A stretch of DNA of 64,000 bases from Herbiconiux moechotypicola (GTDB lineage: Bacteria > Actinomycetota > Actinomycetes > Actinomycetales > Microbacteriaceae), in NCBI RefSeq assembly GCF_024979255.1, contig NZ_JANLCN010000012.1, positions 1 to 64,000 of the forward strand, read 5' to 3'. The translations under genes and the position numbers were made by a program. Under the pieces are notes generated by a model, which did no database searches, was not told the DNA's origin, and saw only the letters and a program-made list of their open reading frames with translations. How positions within the stretch are numbered: the first letter of the stretch is position 1; every line of letters begins with the position of its first letter. Of the stretch, positions 20,102 through 28,156 are shown piece by piece.

Positions 20102-21331
20102 GTGACTACCGTCGTCCACCCCGGTGACTCGCTCGCCGGCCGCCAGCGTCTGCTCTACGTCCTCATCCTGGGTGCCCTCACGGCGCTCGGGCCGTTCACC
20201 ATCGACCTCTACCTCCCCGCCTTCCCGGTGCTGGAGGCCGATTTCGACGTCTCGGCGGCGATGATCCAGCTCACCCTCACGGGTACGACCGTGGGGTTCG
20301 CGCTGGGGCAGCTGATCGTCGGCCCGTGGAGCGACCGGGTGGGGCGGCGGCTGCCGCTCATCCTGGCGACCGCCGTGCACGTGCTGGCCTGCATCGGTGC
20401 CGCGGTGGCGCCCGACATCTGGACGCTCGGGGTGTTCCGGGTGCTGCAGGGCGTGGGTGCGGCCGCCGGCGGTGTGGTGGCGATGGCCATGGTGCGCGAC
20501 CTCTTCGGAGGGCGGCGCCTCGTGGTGATGCTCTCGCGGCTGGCGCTGGTCTCGGGGCTCGCGCCGATCGTGGCGCCCGTGCTGGGGTCGCAGCTGCTGC
20601 TCGTGATGGACTGGCGCGGCATCTTCTGGGTGCTCGCCGCGTACGGAGCGCTCGTGATCGTGGCGGTGACGCTCGGCATCCGCGAGACGCTGCCCGTGGA
20701 GCGGCGGCACGACGCCGGGCACACCACCGTCGGCCAGCGCTATCGGGCCGTGCTCACCGACCCGGTGTTTGTGGGGGTGGCGCTCATCGGAGGCATGACC
20801 TTCACCGGGCTGTTCTCCTATCTCTCGGCGAGCTCGTTCCTGTTCCAGCAGGTGTACGGCTTCGACGCGCAGCAGTACGGGGTGCTGTTCGCGGTGAACT
20901 CGCTCGGCGTGGTGGGCGGGGTGCAGCTGTCGTCGCGGCTCGCGCGCTGGATCGGGCCGCAGTGGCTGCTCGCCGGCTCGACCGTGCTGCTGCTGGTGTT
21001 CGCGGCGGCCATCATCGTCGCCGACCGGGCGGGGCTCGGGCTCTGGGGCACGCTCATCCCGCTCTGGCTCTTCATCTTCGCCTGCGGCCTCACCTTCCCG
21101 TGCGTGCAGGTGCTCGCGCTCAACGACCACGGGCACGAGGCCGGCACCGCGGCGTCGTTGCTGGGTGCGGTGAACTTCGGGATGGCCGGGGCGATCTCGC
21201 CGCTCGTGGGGGTGCTGGGCATCGGGAGCTCGACCCCGATGGCCTCGGTGATGGCGGGAACGGCGGCGGTGAGCATCCTGGCGCTGTGGCTCGTGGTGCG
21301 GCCGTGGCGGGTGCCGGCCCTCGCGAGGTGA
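20102..21331 (+). CDS. Bcr/CflA-type multidrug efflux MFS transporter
   Basis: 409 residues with twelve hydrophobic segments. The Bcr/CflA opening is clear: ALTALGPFTIDLYLPAFP (about 20-37). The A-motif loop is GQLIVGPWSDRVGRRLP, and the antiporter motif C region is LALVSGLAPIVAPVLGSQL. These proton-driven exporters remove drugs such as bicyclomycin, chloramphenicol or sulfonamides. GTG 20102 is used; TTG 20090 is an alternative but sits directly on the AGGA ribosome site. Confidence 0.92.
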   Translation: MTTVVHPGDSLAGRQRLLYVLILGALTALGPFTIDLYLPAFPVLEADFDVSAAMIQLTLTGTTVGFALGQLIVGPWSDRVGRRLPLILATAVHVLACIGAAVAPDIWTLGVFRVLQGVGAAAGGVVAMAMVRDLFGGRRLVVMLSRLALVSGLAPIVAPVLGSQLLLVMDWRGIFWVLAAYGALVIVAVTLGIRETLPVERRHDAGHTTVGQRYRAVLTDPVFVGVALIGGMTFTGLFSYLSASSFLFQQVYGFDAQQYGVLFAVNSLGVVGGVQLSSRLARWIGPQWLLAGSTVLLLVFAAAIIVADRAGLGLWGTLIPLWLFIFACGLTFPCVQVLALNDHGHEAGTAASLLGAVNFGMAGAISPLVGVLGIGSSTPMASVMAGTAAVSILALWLVVRPWRVPALAR

Positions 21332-21355
21332 GGGATGCGGCGGTAGTCTCACGGG

Positions 21356-22081
21356 ATGCCGACCGAGCCGCCCGCTGAACCCACAGGACCTGCCGGCGTC
21401 GCCGAGCCCGGCGCGGCCGCCGTGCCGGCGCGGGTCGCGAGGCGGTGGCCCGTGGTGTCGGCCGCCGTGGCGCTGCTGCTCGTGGGGCTGCTCGCACTCG
21501 TGCTCGGGCTGCGGCACAACCCGCTGCCGTTCGCGATCGACACGGAGTGGATGGAAGAGATCGTCGAGCACCGCTCGCCGGTGTGGGACGTGCCGTCGCT
21601 CGTCATGAACTCGCTCGGCGGAGGGGTGATCGCCACGTTCGTGGTGCCGCTGGGGGTGATCGCGGCGCTGCTGGTGTTCCGCAGGCCCTGGGCGGCGCTC
21701 TATTTCGTGCTCGCCGTGGCGCTCTCGGCCGGGGTGGTGCAGGTGCTCAAGACGCTCGTGGGGCGGGCGCGGCCCGAGGACATGCTCGTGGTCTCCGACT
21801 TCGGGTCGTTCCCCTCGGGGCACTCGGCGAACGCGGCCACGCTCGCGGTGGCGTTGGGGATCGTGTTCGCGCGCGCCTGGGTGTGGGTGGCCGGTGCCGC
21901 CTACACGGTGCTCATGATGCTCAGCCGCACCTACCTGGGTGCGCACTGGCTGAGCGACACGGTGGGCGGGATGCTGCTGGGCGCGGGCGTCGCCGTGCTG
22001 CTCTGGGCGCCGTTCGCGCTGAAGTTGTACACAGAGCGGTCTGCTCTCCACAGGCCGATCTGGATTCGTACCGCTTCGTAG
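21356..22081 (+). CDS. PAP2-family membrane phosphatase, leaderless
   Basis: 241 residues. After a Pro/Ala-rich N-terminus there are about five to six hydrophobic segments. The three phosphatase motifs are present: KTLVGRARPED (about 130-140), PSGHSANA (about 152-159) and SRTYLGAHWLSD (about 191-202). Such enzymes act on undecaprenyl diphosphate or phosphatidic-acid-type lipids at the outer membrane face. TAGTCT ends six bases before the ATG, so transcription should start on the A of ATG (leaderless); there is no ribosome site. Confidence 0.92.
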   Translation: MPTEPPAEPTGPAGVAEPGAAAVPARVARRWPVVSAAVALLLVGLLALVLGLRHNPLPFAIDTEWMEEIVEHRSPVWDVPSLVMNSLGGGVIATFVVPLGVIAALLVFRRPWAALYFVLAVALSAGVVQVLKTLVGRARPEDMLVVSDFGSFPSGHSANAATLAVALGIVFARAWVWVAGAAYTVLMMLSRTYLGAHWLSDTVGGMLLGAGVAVLLWAPFALKLYTERSALHRPIWIRTAS

Positions 22082-22103
22082 CCGCAGACGGTAGCGTCGT
22101 GCC

Positions 22104-22154
22104 ATGAGAACAGAGTGGTCGTGCGCCGCCGCTGTCGCGGTCGGGCGGGTGTGA
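22104..22154 (+). CDS. Leaderless 16-residue ORF coupled to the menC-type gene
   Basis: TAGCGT (22092-22097) ends six bases before ATG 22104, the same leaderless spacing seen in front of several genes here. The frame reads MRTEWSCAAAVAVGRV, and its TGA overlaps a GTG (GTGA at 22151-22154) that opens the next gene, which has no good ribosome site of its own. Leaderless short ORFs that hand ribosomes to the next gene are known in actinobacteria. The peptide itself is unrecognised. Confidence 0.5.
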   Translation: MRTEWSCAAAVAVGRV

Positions 22155-23281
22155 GCATGCTGCCGGTCGAGATCGGGGCGGTGGAGCTGCACCGCATCGG
22201 CATGCCGCTGGTGCGCCCGTTCGAGACGAGCTTCGGGCGGCAGACCGAGCGCGACGTGCTGCTGGTGCGGGTGCTCACGGCCGACGGCGGCGAGGGCTGG
22301 GGCGAGTGCGTCGCCATGGCCGACCCCGTCTATTCGAGCGAGTACGTGCAGGGTGCGGCCGAGGTGATCGAGCGCTATCTCGCGCCGGCGCTGCTGCGGG
22401 CGCGCACGGTGCGGGCTTCCGACGTGGCGTCGGTGCTCGACTTCGTCATCGGGCACCGCATGGCCAAGGCGGCCCTCGAGACGGCGGTGCTCGATGCCGA
22501 GACGAGGGCGGCGGGAATCAGCTTCGGCGAATACTTCGGGGCCGTGCGGCCCGAGGTCGACTGCGGGGTGTCGGTGGGTATCGCGCCGTCGATCGACGCG
22601 CTGCTCGACGAGGTGTCGGGTTACGTGGAGGCGGGGTACCGCCGCATCAAGCTCAAGATCAAGCCCGGGTGGGACATCGAGCCCGTCGCCGAGGTGCGCG
22701 CACTGCTCGGGCCCGGGGCGCTGCTGCAGGTCGACGCCAACACGGCCTACACCGCCGAGCACATCGACCACCTGCGGCAGCTCGACGACTACCGGCTGCT
22801 GCTCATCGAGCAGCCCTTCATCGAAGAAGACATCGCCACGCACGTGGCGCTCGCGCGGGCCATCGACACCCGGGTGTGCCTCGACGAGTCCATCACCTCG
22901 GTGGGTGTGGCCGTCGACGCGATCGCGCGCGACGCCACCTCGGTCATCAACATCAAGGCGGGCCGGGTGGGGGGCTACCTCGAGGCGGTGCGCATCCACG
23001 ACGCCTGCCTCGACCGCGACGTGCCCGTCTGGTGCGGCGGCATGCTCGAGACCGGGGTGGGGCGAGCGGCCAACGTGGCGCTCGCCGGGCTGCCGGGGTT
23101 CACGCTGCCGGGCGACACCTCGGCTTCCGACCGCTACTTCGCCGAAGACCTCACCGAGTCGTTCGTGCTCGTCGAAGGGCGTCTCGCCGTGCCGACGGGG
23201 CCGGGCTCGGGGGTGACGGTGCGCACCGAGCTGCTCGCGGAGTGGCGCACGCGGCCGGTCGAGCTGCTCACACGGGCGTGA
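22151..23281 (+). CDS. menC: o-Succinylbenzoate synthase / N-succinylamino-acid racemase family (enolase superfamily)
   Basis: 376 residues from GTG 22151; ATG 22157 is possible. The enolase-superfamily barrel residues are clear: KLKIK (catalytic Lys pair), LQVDANTAY, LLIEQPF and CLDESIT (metal ligands Asp, Glu, Asp), and VINIKAGRVGGYLEA (second-face Lys). The capping domain starts MPLVRPFETSFG. This pattern fits the OSBS/NSAR subgroup, which makes o-succinylbenzoate for menaquinone or racemises N-succinyl amino acids. No other men gene is adjacent, while a GNAT gene overlaps its stop, so racemase activity deserves consideration. Confidence 0.87.
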   Translation: MSMLPVEIGAVELHRIGMPLVRPFETSFGRQTERDVLLVRVLTADGGEGWGECVAMADPVYSSEYVQGAAEVIERYLAPALLRARTVRASDVASVLDFVIGHRMAKAALETAVLDAETRAAGISFGEYFGAVRPEVDCGVSVGIAPSIDALLDEVSGYVEAGYRRIKLKIKPGWDIEPVAEVRALLGPGALLQVDANTAYTAEHIDHLRQLDDYRLLLIEQPFIEEDIATHVALARAIDTRVCLDESITSVGVAVDAIARDATSVINIKAGRVGGYLEAVRIHDACLDRDVPVWCGGMLETGVGRAANVALAGLPGFTLPGDTSASDRYFAEDLTESFVLVEGRLAVPTGPGSGVTVRTELLAEWRTRPVELLTRA

Positions 23282-23964
23282 CGGCGGGCCGCGTGGGCGG
23301 GGAGCCGGGCCGCGTGGGCGGGGAGCCGGGGCCGGTCGTGCTGGAGGCGGGCGGGCCGGGGGCGGTTCGCATCCGCACGGCCACCGGGGCGGATCGACGG
23401 GTGATCGATGAGATCTGCCGGCGCACCGGAGACGCGGGAGGGGATGCGCGCGGCTCGGGGATCGATCTCGACGAGTTGGTCGCCCGCTACGTCGACCCCT
23501 ACCTCGAGCTCGAGCCGGCGCTCGCCGTGGTGGGCGAGACGGCGGCGGGTGAGGTGGTGGGTTACGCGCTCGGGACGGTCGACACCGCCACGTTCGCGCG
23601 ACGGTGGCGGGGCGGCGCCCCGGCCGACAGTCACGCCGCCCACGTAGGGGGCGGCGCCGCGGCCGAACGGGAGCGTTGGGCGGAAGAGCTGATGGTGCCG
23701 GAGATCGCGGAGTATCCGTCGCACCTGCACATCGACTTGCTGCCCGAGGCGCAGGGGCGTGGACTCGGGCGGCGGCTGATCGAGGAGGTCGTGCGGCGGC
23801 TGACCGCGGCTGGATCGTCGGGGGTGCACCTCGGGGTCGACCCCCGCAACGCAGGAGCGCTGACGTTCTATCCGCGGGTCGGGTTCACCGAGGTGCGGCG
23901 AGACCCCGAGGTGGTGGTCTTCGTGCGCGGGCTCACGCCACCACGAGCACCGACGGTGACATGA
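23278..23964 (+). CDS. GNAT-family N-acyltransferase overlapping menC
   Basis: 228 residues from GTG 23278, which overlaps the menC stop (GTGA). The N-terminus contains a 21-base tandem duplication giving RVGGEPG twice. The GNAT fold is seen in VRIRTATGADRRVIDEI, then HLHIDLLPEAQGRGLGRRLIEE (acetyl-CoA loop Q-G-R-G-L-G, about 160-165) and HLGVDPRNAGALTFYPRVGF near the end, a stretch common in acetyl- and succinyltransferases. A His/Gly/Ala-rich insertion lies at about 100-125. Its last 32 bases overlap the convergent membrane-protein gene. Confidence 0.87.
   Translation: MTAGRVGGEPGRVGGEPGPVVLEAGGPGAVRIRTATGADRRVIDEICRRTGDAGGDARGSGIDLDELVARYVDPYLELEPALAVVGETAAGEVVGYALGTVDTATFARRWRGGAPADSHAAHVGGGAAAERERWAEELMVPEIAEYPSHLHIDLLPEAQGRGLGRRLIEEVVRRLTAAGSSGVHLGVDPRNAGALTFYPRVGFTEVRRDPEVVVFVRGLTPPRAPTVT
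23287..23328. repeat. Perfect 21-bp tandem duplication
   Basis: Two identical 21-base units (23287-23307 and 23308-23328) beginning GGCCGCGTGGGC lie in the first codons of the GNAT gene and add seven residues in frame. This is typical of replication slippage. Confidence 0.9.
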
Positions 23965-24646
23965 GGGCGATGAGGATCAGGGCGAACGCCGCGATCGTGC
24001 CGGCGACGGCCGCGCGCCCGGCCCAGGGCCAGCGCTCGAACCAGTAGAGCAGCTCGGGCAATTCGGCGCGCAGCCGGTCGGCCGTGATCGGGGTGTCGAG
24101 CCGCTGCACGGGAACGGGGTAGGCGGTGGCCACCGCGTCGAGCGAGTCGTCCGACCAGAACTCGCCGCGCATCCGGAGCAGGAGCGCCCCGGAGCCGTCG
24201 AGCAGGAAGAGCTGCCGGGTGGTGTCGCTGCTCGCGCCGGCGTAGACGTCGACCAGCACGACCGAGGCGATCCGCTTGGCCGAGATGCGGTTGTCGTGCA
24301 CGAAGAACCCGCGCTCGACGAGTCCGTCGCGGGCGAGCCGGATGCTCACGCCCCGCAGCAGAGCCGCCCCCACGAGATAGAGCACCGCGATGAACACGAA
24401 CGCGATCACGACGCGCGGCCAGGTGCCGCGCGGGATCGCGAACCACAGCATCGCCGCGATCACCGGGAGCGTCAGCGCGGCCGCGACCAGGCGCGTCTGC
24501 GACACGATCTGCCGCCGCAGCCGCAACACACGCACCGAGTCGCGCCCCGAGCCCGGATCGCGGCTCGAGCGCCGCCCCCGCGCGGTCTCGGCATCGGCGC
24601 CTCGCTCCTCGTCGCGCACGACACCCTCCCGCACCCCTGCCCCCAT
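23933..24646 (-). CDS. Membrane protein of unknown function (possible PH-like domain), leaderless
   Basis: 237 residues. A charged N-terminal 40 residues precede two adjacent hydrophobic segments (LVAAALTLPVIAAMLWFAI and VVIAFVFIAVLYLVGAALL). A soluble beta-rich region with RLARDGLVERGFFVHDNRI and SVVLVDVYAG follows, and a last membrane segment ends at the C-terminus (AAVAGTIAAFALILIALM). This layout resembles bacterial PH-domain membrane proteins, but the match is by eye only. On its strand TAGGGT ends seven bases before the ATG, so it is probably leaderless. Confidence 0.7.
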   Translation of the reverse strand: MGAGVREGVVRDEERGADAETARGRRSSRDPGSGRDSVRVLRLRRQIVSQTRLVAAALTLPVIAAMLWFAIPRGTWPRVVIAFVFIAVLYLVGAALLRGVSIRLARDGLVERGFFVHDNRISAKRIASVVLVDVYAGASSDTTRQLFLLDGSGALLLRMRGEFWSDDSLDAVATAYPVPVQRLDTPITADRLRAELPELLYWFERWPWAGRAAVAGTIAAFALILIALMSPSVLVVA

Positions 24647-24776
24647 GCCCTCGACCCTACGGAGCCAGAGCGCCCCTCGACAGCGGCCGTTCGGGGGACA
24701 CCCCACAGCCGACGTCCAGACTCGGCCCCGCGAGCGGTCTCAGTGGGCGTGCCACCGGTGTCACGGAAATCTGCGG

Positions 24777-26378
24777 TCATTCGCCGCAGGTCGCCGCGCC
24801 GCGGGCGGTCGACGCCACGAGTGCATGGGTGAGCGCCGCCGTCGAGGTGAAGAGCTCGCGATAGAGCGCGTAGCGCGCGTCGTAGAACTCCGCCAGCGCC
24901 GGGTCGGGCCGCACGACTCCCGCCGGCGGGTTCCACTCGCCGATCGACACCGCCGACGCGGCCGACACCGCCGACGCCGCGAGGAACGCGGCGCCGAGGC
25001 TCGCGCCGATCGCGGCCGTCGGCAGCACCTGCTCCAGCCCGGTGATGTCGGACACGATCTGCGTCCACAGCCCGCCCTGCGTGCCGCCGCCCACCGCGAC
25101 GATGCGCGACACCTCGCCGCCCTGCGCCCGAAACTCCTCCACGTTGTGCCGCACGCCGAACGCGGTGGCCTCGAGCGCAGCGCGGTAGAGGTCGCCGCGC
25201 GTGGTGTCGAGGGTGAGGCCCGCGATCGTGCCTCGCGCATCCGGGTCGGCGATCGGTGTGCGCTCGCCTGCGAAGTACGGCAGCATGAGCACCCCGCGCG
25301 CGCCCGGCCCCGACGCGGCCGCCTCGGCGAGCAGCGACGGGTAGTCCGGCGAGCCGGCGAGCCCGCGCAGCCACGAGGTGATGGCGCCCGAGGTCGCCAT
25401 GCCGCCGGCGAGGTTGTAGGTGCCCGGGAAGGCGCCGACGGTTCCCCACAGCGTGTCCGAGGTGGCCCGCGACGAGAGCGTGTTCACGAGGAACATGGTG
25501 GTGCCGTACATGAGCATGAGGTCGCCCACCTCGTGCGCGCCCACGCTGACGGCCTCGCTCCAGGCGTCGATGGTGCCGGCGATCACCGGGATGCCCGCGG
25601 GCAGGCCTGTGGCGGCGGCCGCCGTGGGCGTCACGACCCCGGCCACGTCGCCCGGCCAGAGCAGGCGGGGCAGCGCGAACCCGGGCCCGAACCCCTCGAG
25701 CACGACCTCGGCCCAGGGGGCGAACCACTCCCGCGCCCCGGTGTCGTAGAGCGGGGTGGACTGGCTGGCCGAGTGGTGGTCGAGCACGTATTCGCCGGTG
25801 AGGCGGAACGCGAGGAACGAGCTCGGCATGAACAGGCGGGATGTGGTGGCGGCGACGGCGGGCTCGTGGCGCGCGATCCACGCGAGCTTGGGGCCGGCGG
25901 CCTGCGTGGAGAGCGCCGAGCCGCACCGTTCGACCACGGGCGTCTCGCCCCCGAGCCGCGTGGTCAGCTCGGCGATCTCGGCGACGGCGCGCGTGTCGAC
26001 CCCGTACAGGATCGCGGGGCGCAACGGCACTCCGTCGGCATCCGCCACCAGCACGCACGGACCCATGCCGCTCACGCCGACCGACACCACGTCGATCGCG
26101 TCGACGTCGGGGCCGCTGCCGCTGTCGAGGGGTCCACCGATCAGCTCGCGCGCGATGCCGGCGAACTCCTCCCACCAGATCTCGGCGTCCATCTCGACGT
26201 GCCCGGCCGCGGGGCGCGACACCGAGTGCTCCCGCACCGCACTGGCAAGAATGCGGCCGTCGAGGGTGACCAGCACGCCCTTGGTGCTCGAGGTGCCCAC
26301 GTCGACGCCGAGCACGACCGGGGTTCCGCCACCACACGGAACCCCGGAAGCCTGAGCCGAACCCGTTGCAGCCGTCAC
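24777..26378 (-). CDS. FGGY-family sugar kinase
   Basis: 533 residues. GTG overlaps the isomerase stop (GTGA). Kinase motifs: VVLGVDVGTSSTKGVLVTLDG near the N-terminus, VSVGVSGMGPCVLVAD, LYGVDTRAVAEI, MYGTTMFLVNT (phosphate-2) and IVAVGGGTQGGLWTQIVSDI with a final SLGAAFLA (adenosine site). It phosphorylates a ketose, probably the product of the partner isomerase (L-ribulose, L-fuculose or D-xylulose); the sequence alone does not settle which. The pair lies divergent from a LacI regulator and is followed by 130 bases without a gene. Confidence 0.88.
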   Translation of the reverse strand: MTAATGSAQASGVPCGGGTPVVLGVDVGTSSTKGVLVTLDGRILASAVREHSVSRPAAGHVEMDAEIWWEEFAGIARELIGGPLDSGSGPDVDAIDVVSVGVSGMGPCVLVADADGVPLRPAILYGVDTRAVAEIAELTTRLGGETPVVERCGSALSTQAAGPKLAWIARHEPAVAATTSRLFMPSSFLAFRLTGEYVLDHHSASQSTPLYDTGAREWFAPWAEVVLEGFGPGFALPRLLWPGDVAGVVTPTAAAATGLPAGIPVIAGTIDAWSEAVSVGAHEVGDLMLMYGTTMFLVNTLSSRATSDTLWGTVGAFPGTYNLAGGMATSGAITSWLRGLAGSPDYPSLLAEAAASGPGARGVLMLPYFAGERTPIADPDARGTIAGLTLDTTRGDLYRAALEATAFGVRHNVEEFRAQGGEVSRIVAVGGGTQGGLWTQIVSDITGLEQVLPTAAIGASLGAAFLAASAVSAASAVSIGEWNPPAGVVRPDPALAEFYDARYALYRELFTSTAALTHALVASTARGAATCGE

Positions 26379-28093
26379 GCGCCCGCGCCGCTGGCGCCGG
26401 CCACGCCCGCGCCGACCCCCGGCACGGCCACGTCGCCGCACAGGTGCACCTGCACCCCGAGCGCGGCGAACACGGTCGCCTTCGCCAGCAGCGCCGCATC
26501 CGCCTCGGCCGCCGTGGGCGCGTACGCCACCTGCGCGTGGTTGGCCTTGTGCCGGGCCATGAACTGGTCGCGGCTGATGCCGTGCAGCACCACGTGCATG
26601 ATGGGCCACTCGGGGTTGGTCGCCTGCCAGCGCCGCTCGGTCTCCTCGGCCGGCAGCGCCACCGCCGACGCGCGGCCGATGTCGAGGTGCAGCGCCCCGC
26701 CCTGCACGTAGAGCCGCGACCACACGATCTCGCCCGGCTTCGACACGCCCTTGATGGTGGAGCCGCCGGCCGGGAAGAACACCGGATCCTGCCGCCAGCC
26801 CACCGCGTCGGCGTAGCCGTTCTCGAAGTGCGACGGCGGCACCGAGCCCGAGATCTCGTACACCCACACGAAGCGGCCGTCGTAGTCCTCGCCCCAGCGC
26901 ACGTCGTGCAGGGTGGTGGCGGGGTCGAGGCCCATCGCGGTCCAGACGCGGTTGGTGACGAGCGCATCGGCCGCCACGCCCTCGTCGGCCTCGTTGAAGT
27001 GGGGGAGCGCCTGGCCCTCCCAGAGCACGCGGGAGCCGTCGCGCGAGGTGACCGGGGGTCGCTCCACGTTGTTGAGCAGGCCCTCGGGCAGGTCGGAGGC
27101 GGGGGTGAGGTCTTTGAGGCCCTGCTGGTACTGGATGCCCACGGCGTCGAGCCCGAAGTCGTCGCTGATGCGAAGGGCGGCGATGTACATCTTGTGCTGC
27201 TCGATCAGCTGGCGCTCGGTGAGCTCGGTGGCCTCGTCGGTGCCGGTCACGAAGGTCATGCCGGCTTCGGCGAGCCAGCGGCCGACGGCCTCGGCCTCGG
27301 CGTCGTCGACCCGCTGCATCTCGGCGAACAGGGCGCTCTGCGAGAGGCGCTCCTTGTAGATGCCGAGGGTGTTGAGCAGCTCGTCGTCGATGATGGCGTT
27401 GTACATGCCCATGCAGCCCTCGTCGAACACGCCGATGATGGCCTTGTCGGTCTGCAGCTGGTGGGCGAGCGCGGTGCCGAGCTCGACGGCGGCGCCGGCC
27501 GCGGTGTCGCTCTCGCCCGAGGCCGCCAGCTCGTCGAGCGAGGGCAGCGGATGCACGTGCGAGTCGTCGTGCACGATGCGGCCGGTCTCCACCCACTCGC
27601 GCACCCGGTCGCGCGCCCAGTCGTCGGTGAAGTCGACGCTCCACACGGTGGAGTAGGGCGTGCCCATCTTGGTGAGGCCCGCGTTGAGGCCGAGGAGGCC
27701 GACGAGCCCGGGCCAGTCGCCGGCGAAGTTCGCCGCGGTGAGGATGGGACCCCGGTGGGTGCGGAGCCCGGCGAGCACGTGGTGGCTGTACTGCCACACG
27801 GCCTCAGCGACGATGAGCGGGGCGTCGGCCGGGATGGACTTGAAGACCTCGAGGCCCATGCGCTGGCTCGAGATGAAGCCGTGGCCGGTGGCCGGGTCGA
27901 CGGGGTTGGCGCGCACGACGCTCCAGCCGAGCTCGGCGAGGGCGCCGGTGATGGCCGCTTCGAGGGCGACCTGGGTGGGCCAGCCGGCCGTGTTGGCCGA
28001 CTCGCGGAGGTCGCCGCTGGCGAGCAGATAGGCGGTCTTCGGGGCGACCGTGCCGCGGTCGGCGACGGTGGGGAGCGTGTACGACGTTGTCAT
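26375..28093 (-). CDS. L-fucose/L-arabinose isomerase family protein
   Basis: 572 residues. Aldose-ketose isomerases of this family use a metal held by Glu, Asp and His. Visible marks are VFDEGCMGMYNAIIDD (catalytic Glu region), DDFGLDAVGIQYQQGL (metal Asp region) and LPHFNEADEGVAADALV. It lacks a signal peptide and is cytoplasmic. The end is an Ala/Gly tail. It is translationally coupled to the FGGY kinase. Since araD is in this window and no classic AraA is, it may supply the arabinose isomerase step; L-fucose or D-arabinose are alternatives. ATG with GAGAGGG upstream. Confidence 0.83.
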   Translation of the reverse strand: MTTSYTLPTVADRGTVAPKTAYLLASGDLRESANTAGWPTQVALEAAITGALAELGWSVVRANPVDPATGHGFISSQRMGLEVFKSIPADAPLIVAEAVWQYSHHVLAGLRTHRGPILTAANFAGDWPGLVGLLGLNAGLTKMGTPYSTVWSVDFTDDWARDRVREWVETGRIVHDDSHVHPLPSLDELAASGESDTAAGAAVELGTALAHQLQTDKAIIGVFDEGCMGMYNAIIDDELLNTLGIYKERLSQSALFAEMQRVDDAEAEAVGRWLAEAGMTFVTGTDEATELTERQLIEQHKMYIAALRISDDFGLDAVGIQYQQGLKDLTPASDLPEGLLNNVERPPVTSRDGSRVLWEGQALPHFNEADEGVAADALVTNRVWTAMGLDPATTLHDVRWGEDYDGRFVWVYEISGSVPPSHFENGYADAVGWRQDPVFFPAGGSTIKGVSKPGEIVWSRLYVQGGALHLDIGRASAVALPAEETERRWQATNPEWPIMHVVLHGISRDQFMARHKANHAQVAYAPTAAEADAALLAKATVFAALGVQVHLCGDVAVPGVGAGVAGASGAGA

Positions 28094-28113
28094 GGGGACA
28101 CCCTCTCAGAAAT

Positions 28114-28135
28114 CGTTTACCCGGTCAAGTAAACG
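28114..28135. promoter_or_regulatory. Operator between isomerase and LacI genes
   Basis: CGTTTAC (28114-28120) and GTAAACG (28129-28135) are inverted half-sites eight bases apart, in the 63-base divergent gap. The site overlaps the -35 area of the regulator and lies 21 bases before the isomerase ATG, so one repressor could control both directions. Confidence 0.6.
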
Positions 28136-28156
28136 TTCTCTCGCTAGGATTCGTGC

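Noticed and set aside
24777-27797. A 1006-residue fusion containing the FGGY kinase
   Set aside because: The upstream 470 codons run opposite the isomerase frame and show no domain. The kinase begins at GTG 26378, overlapping the isomerase stop.
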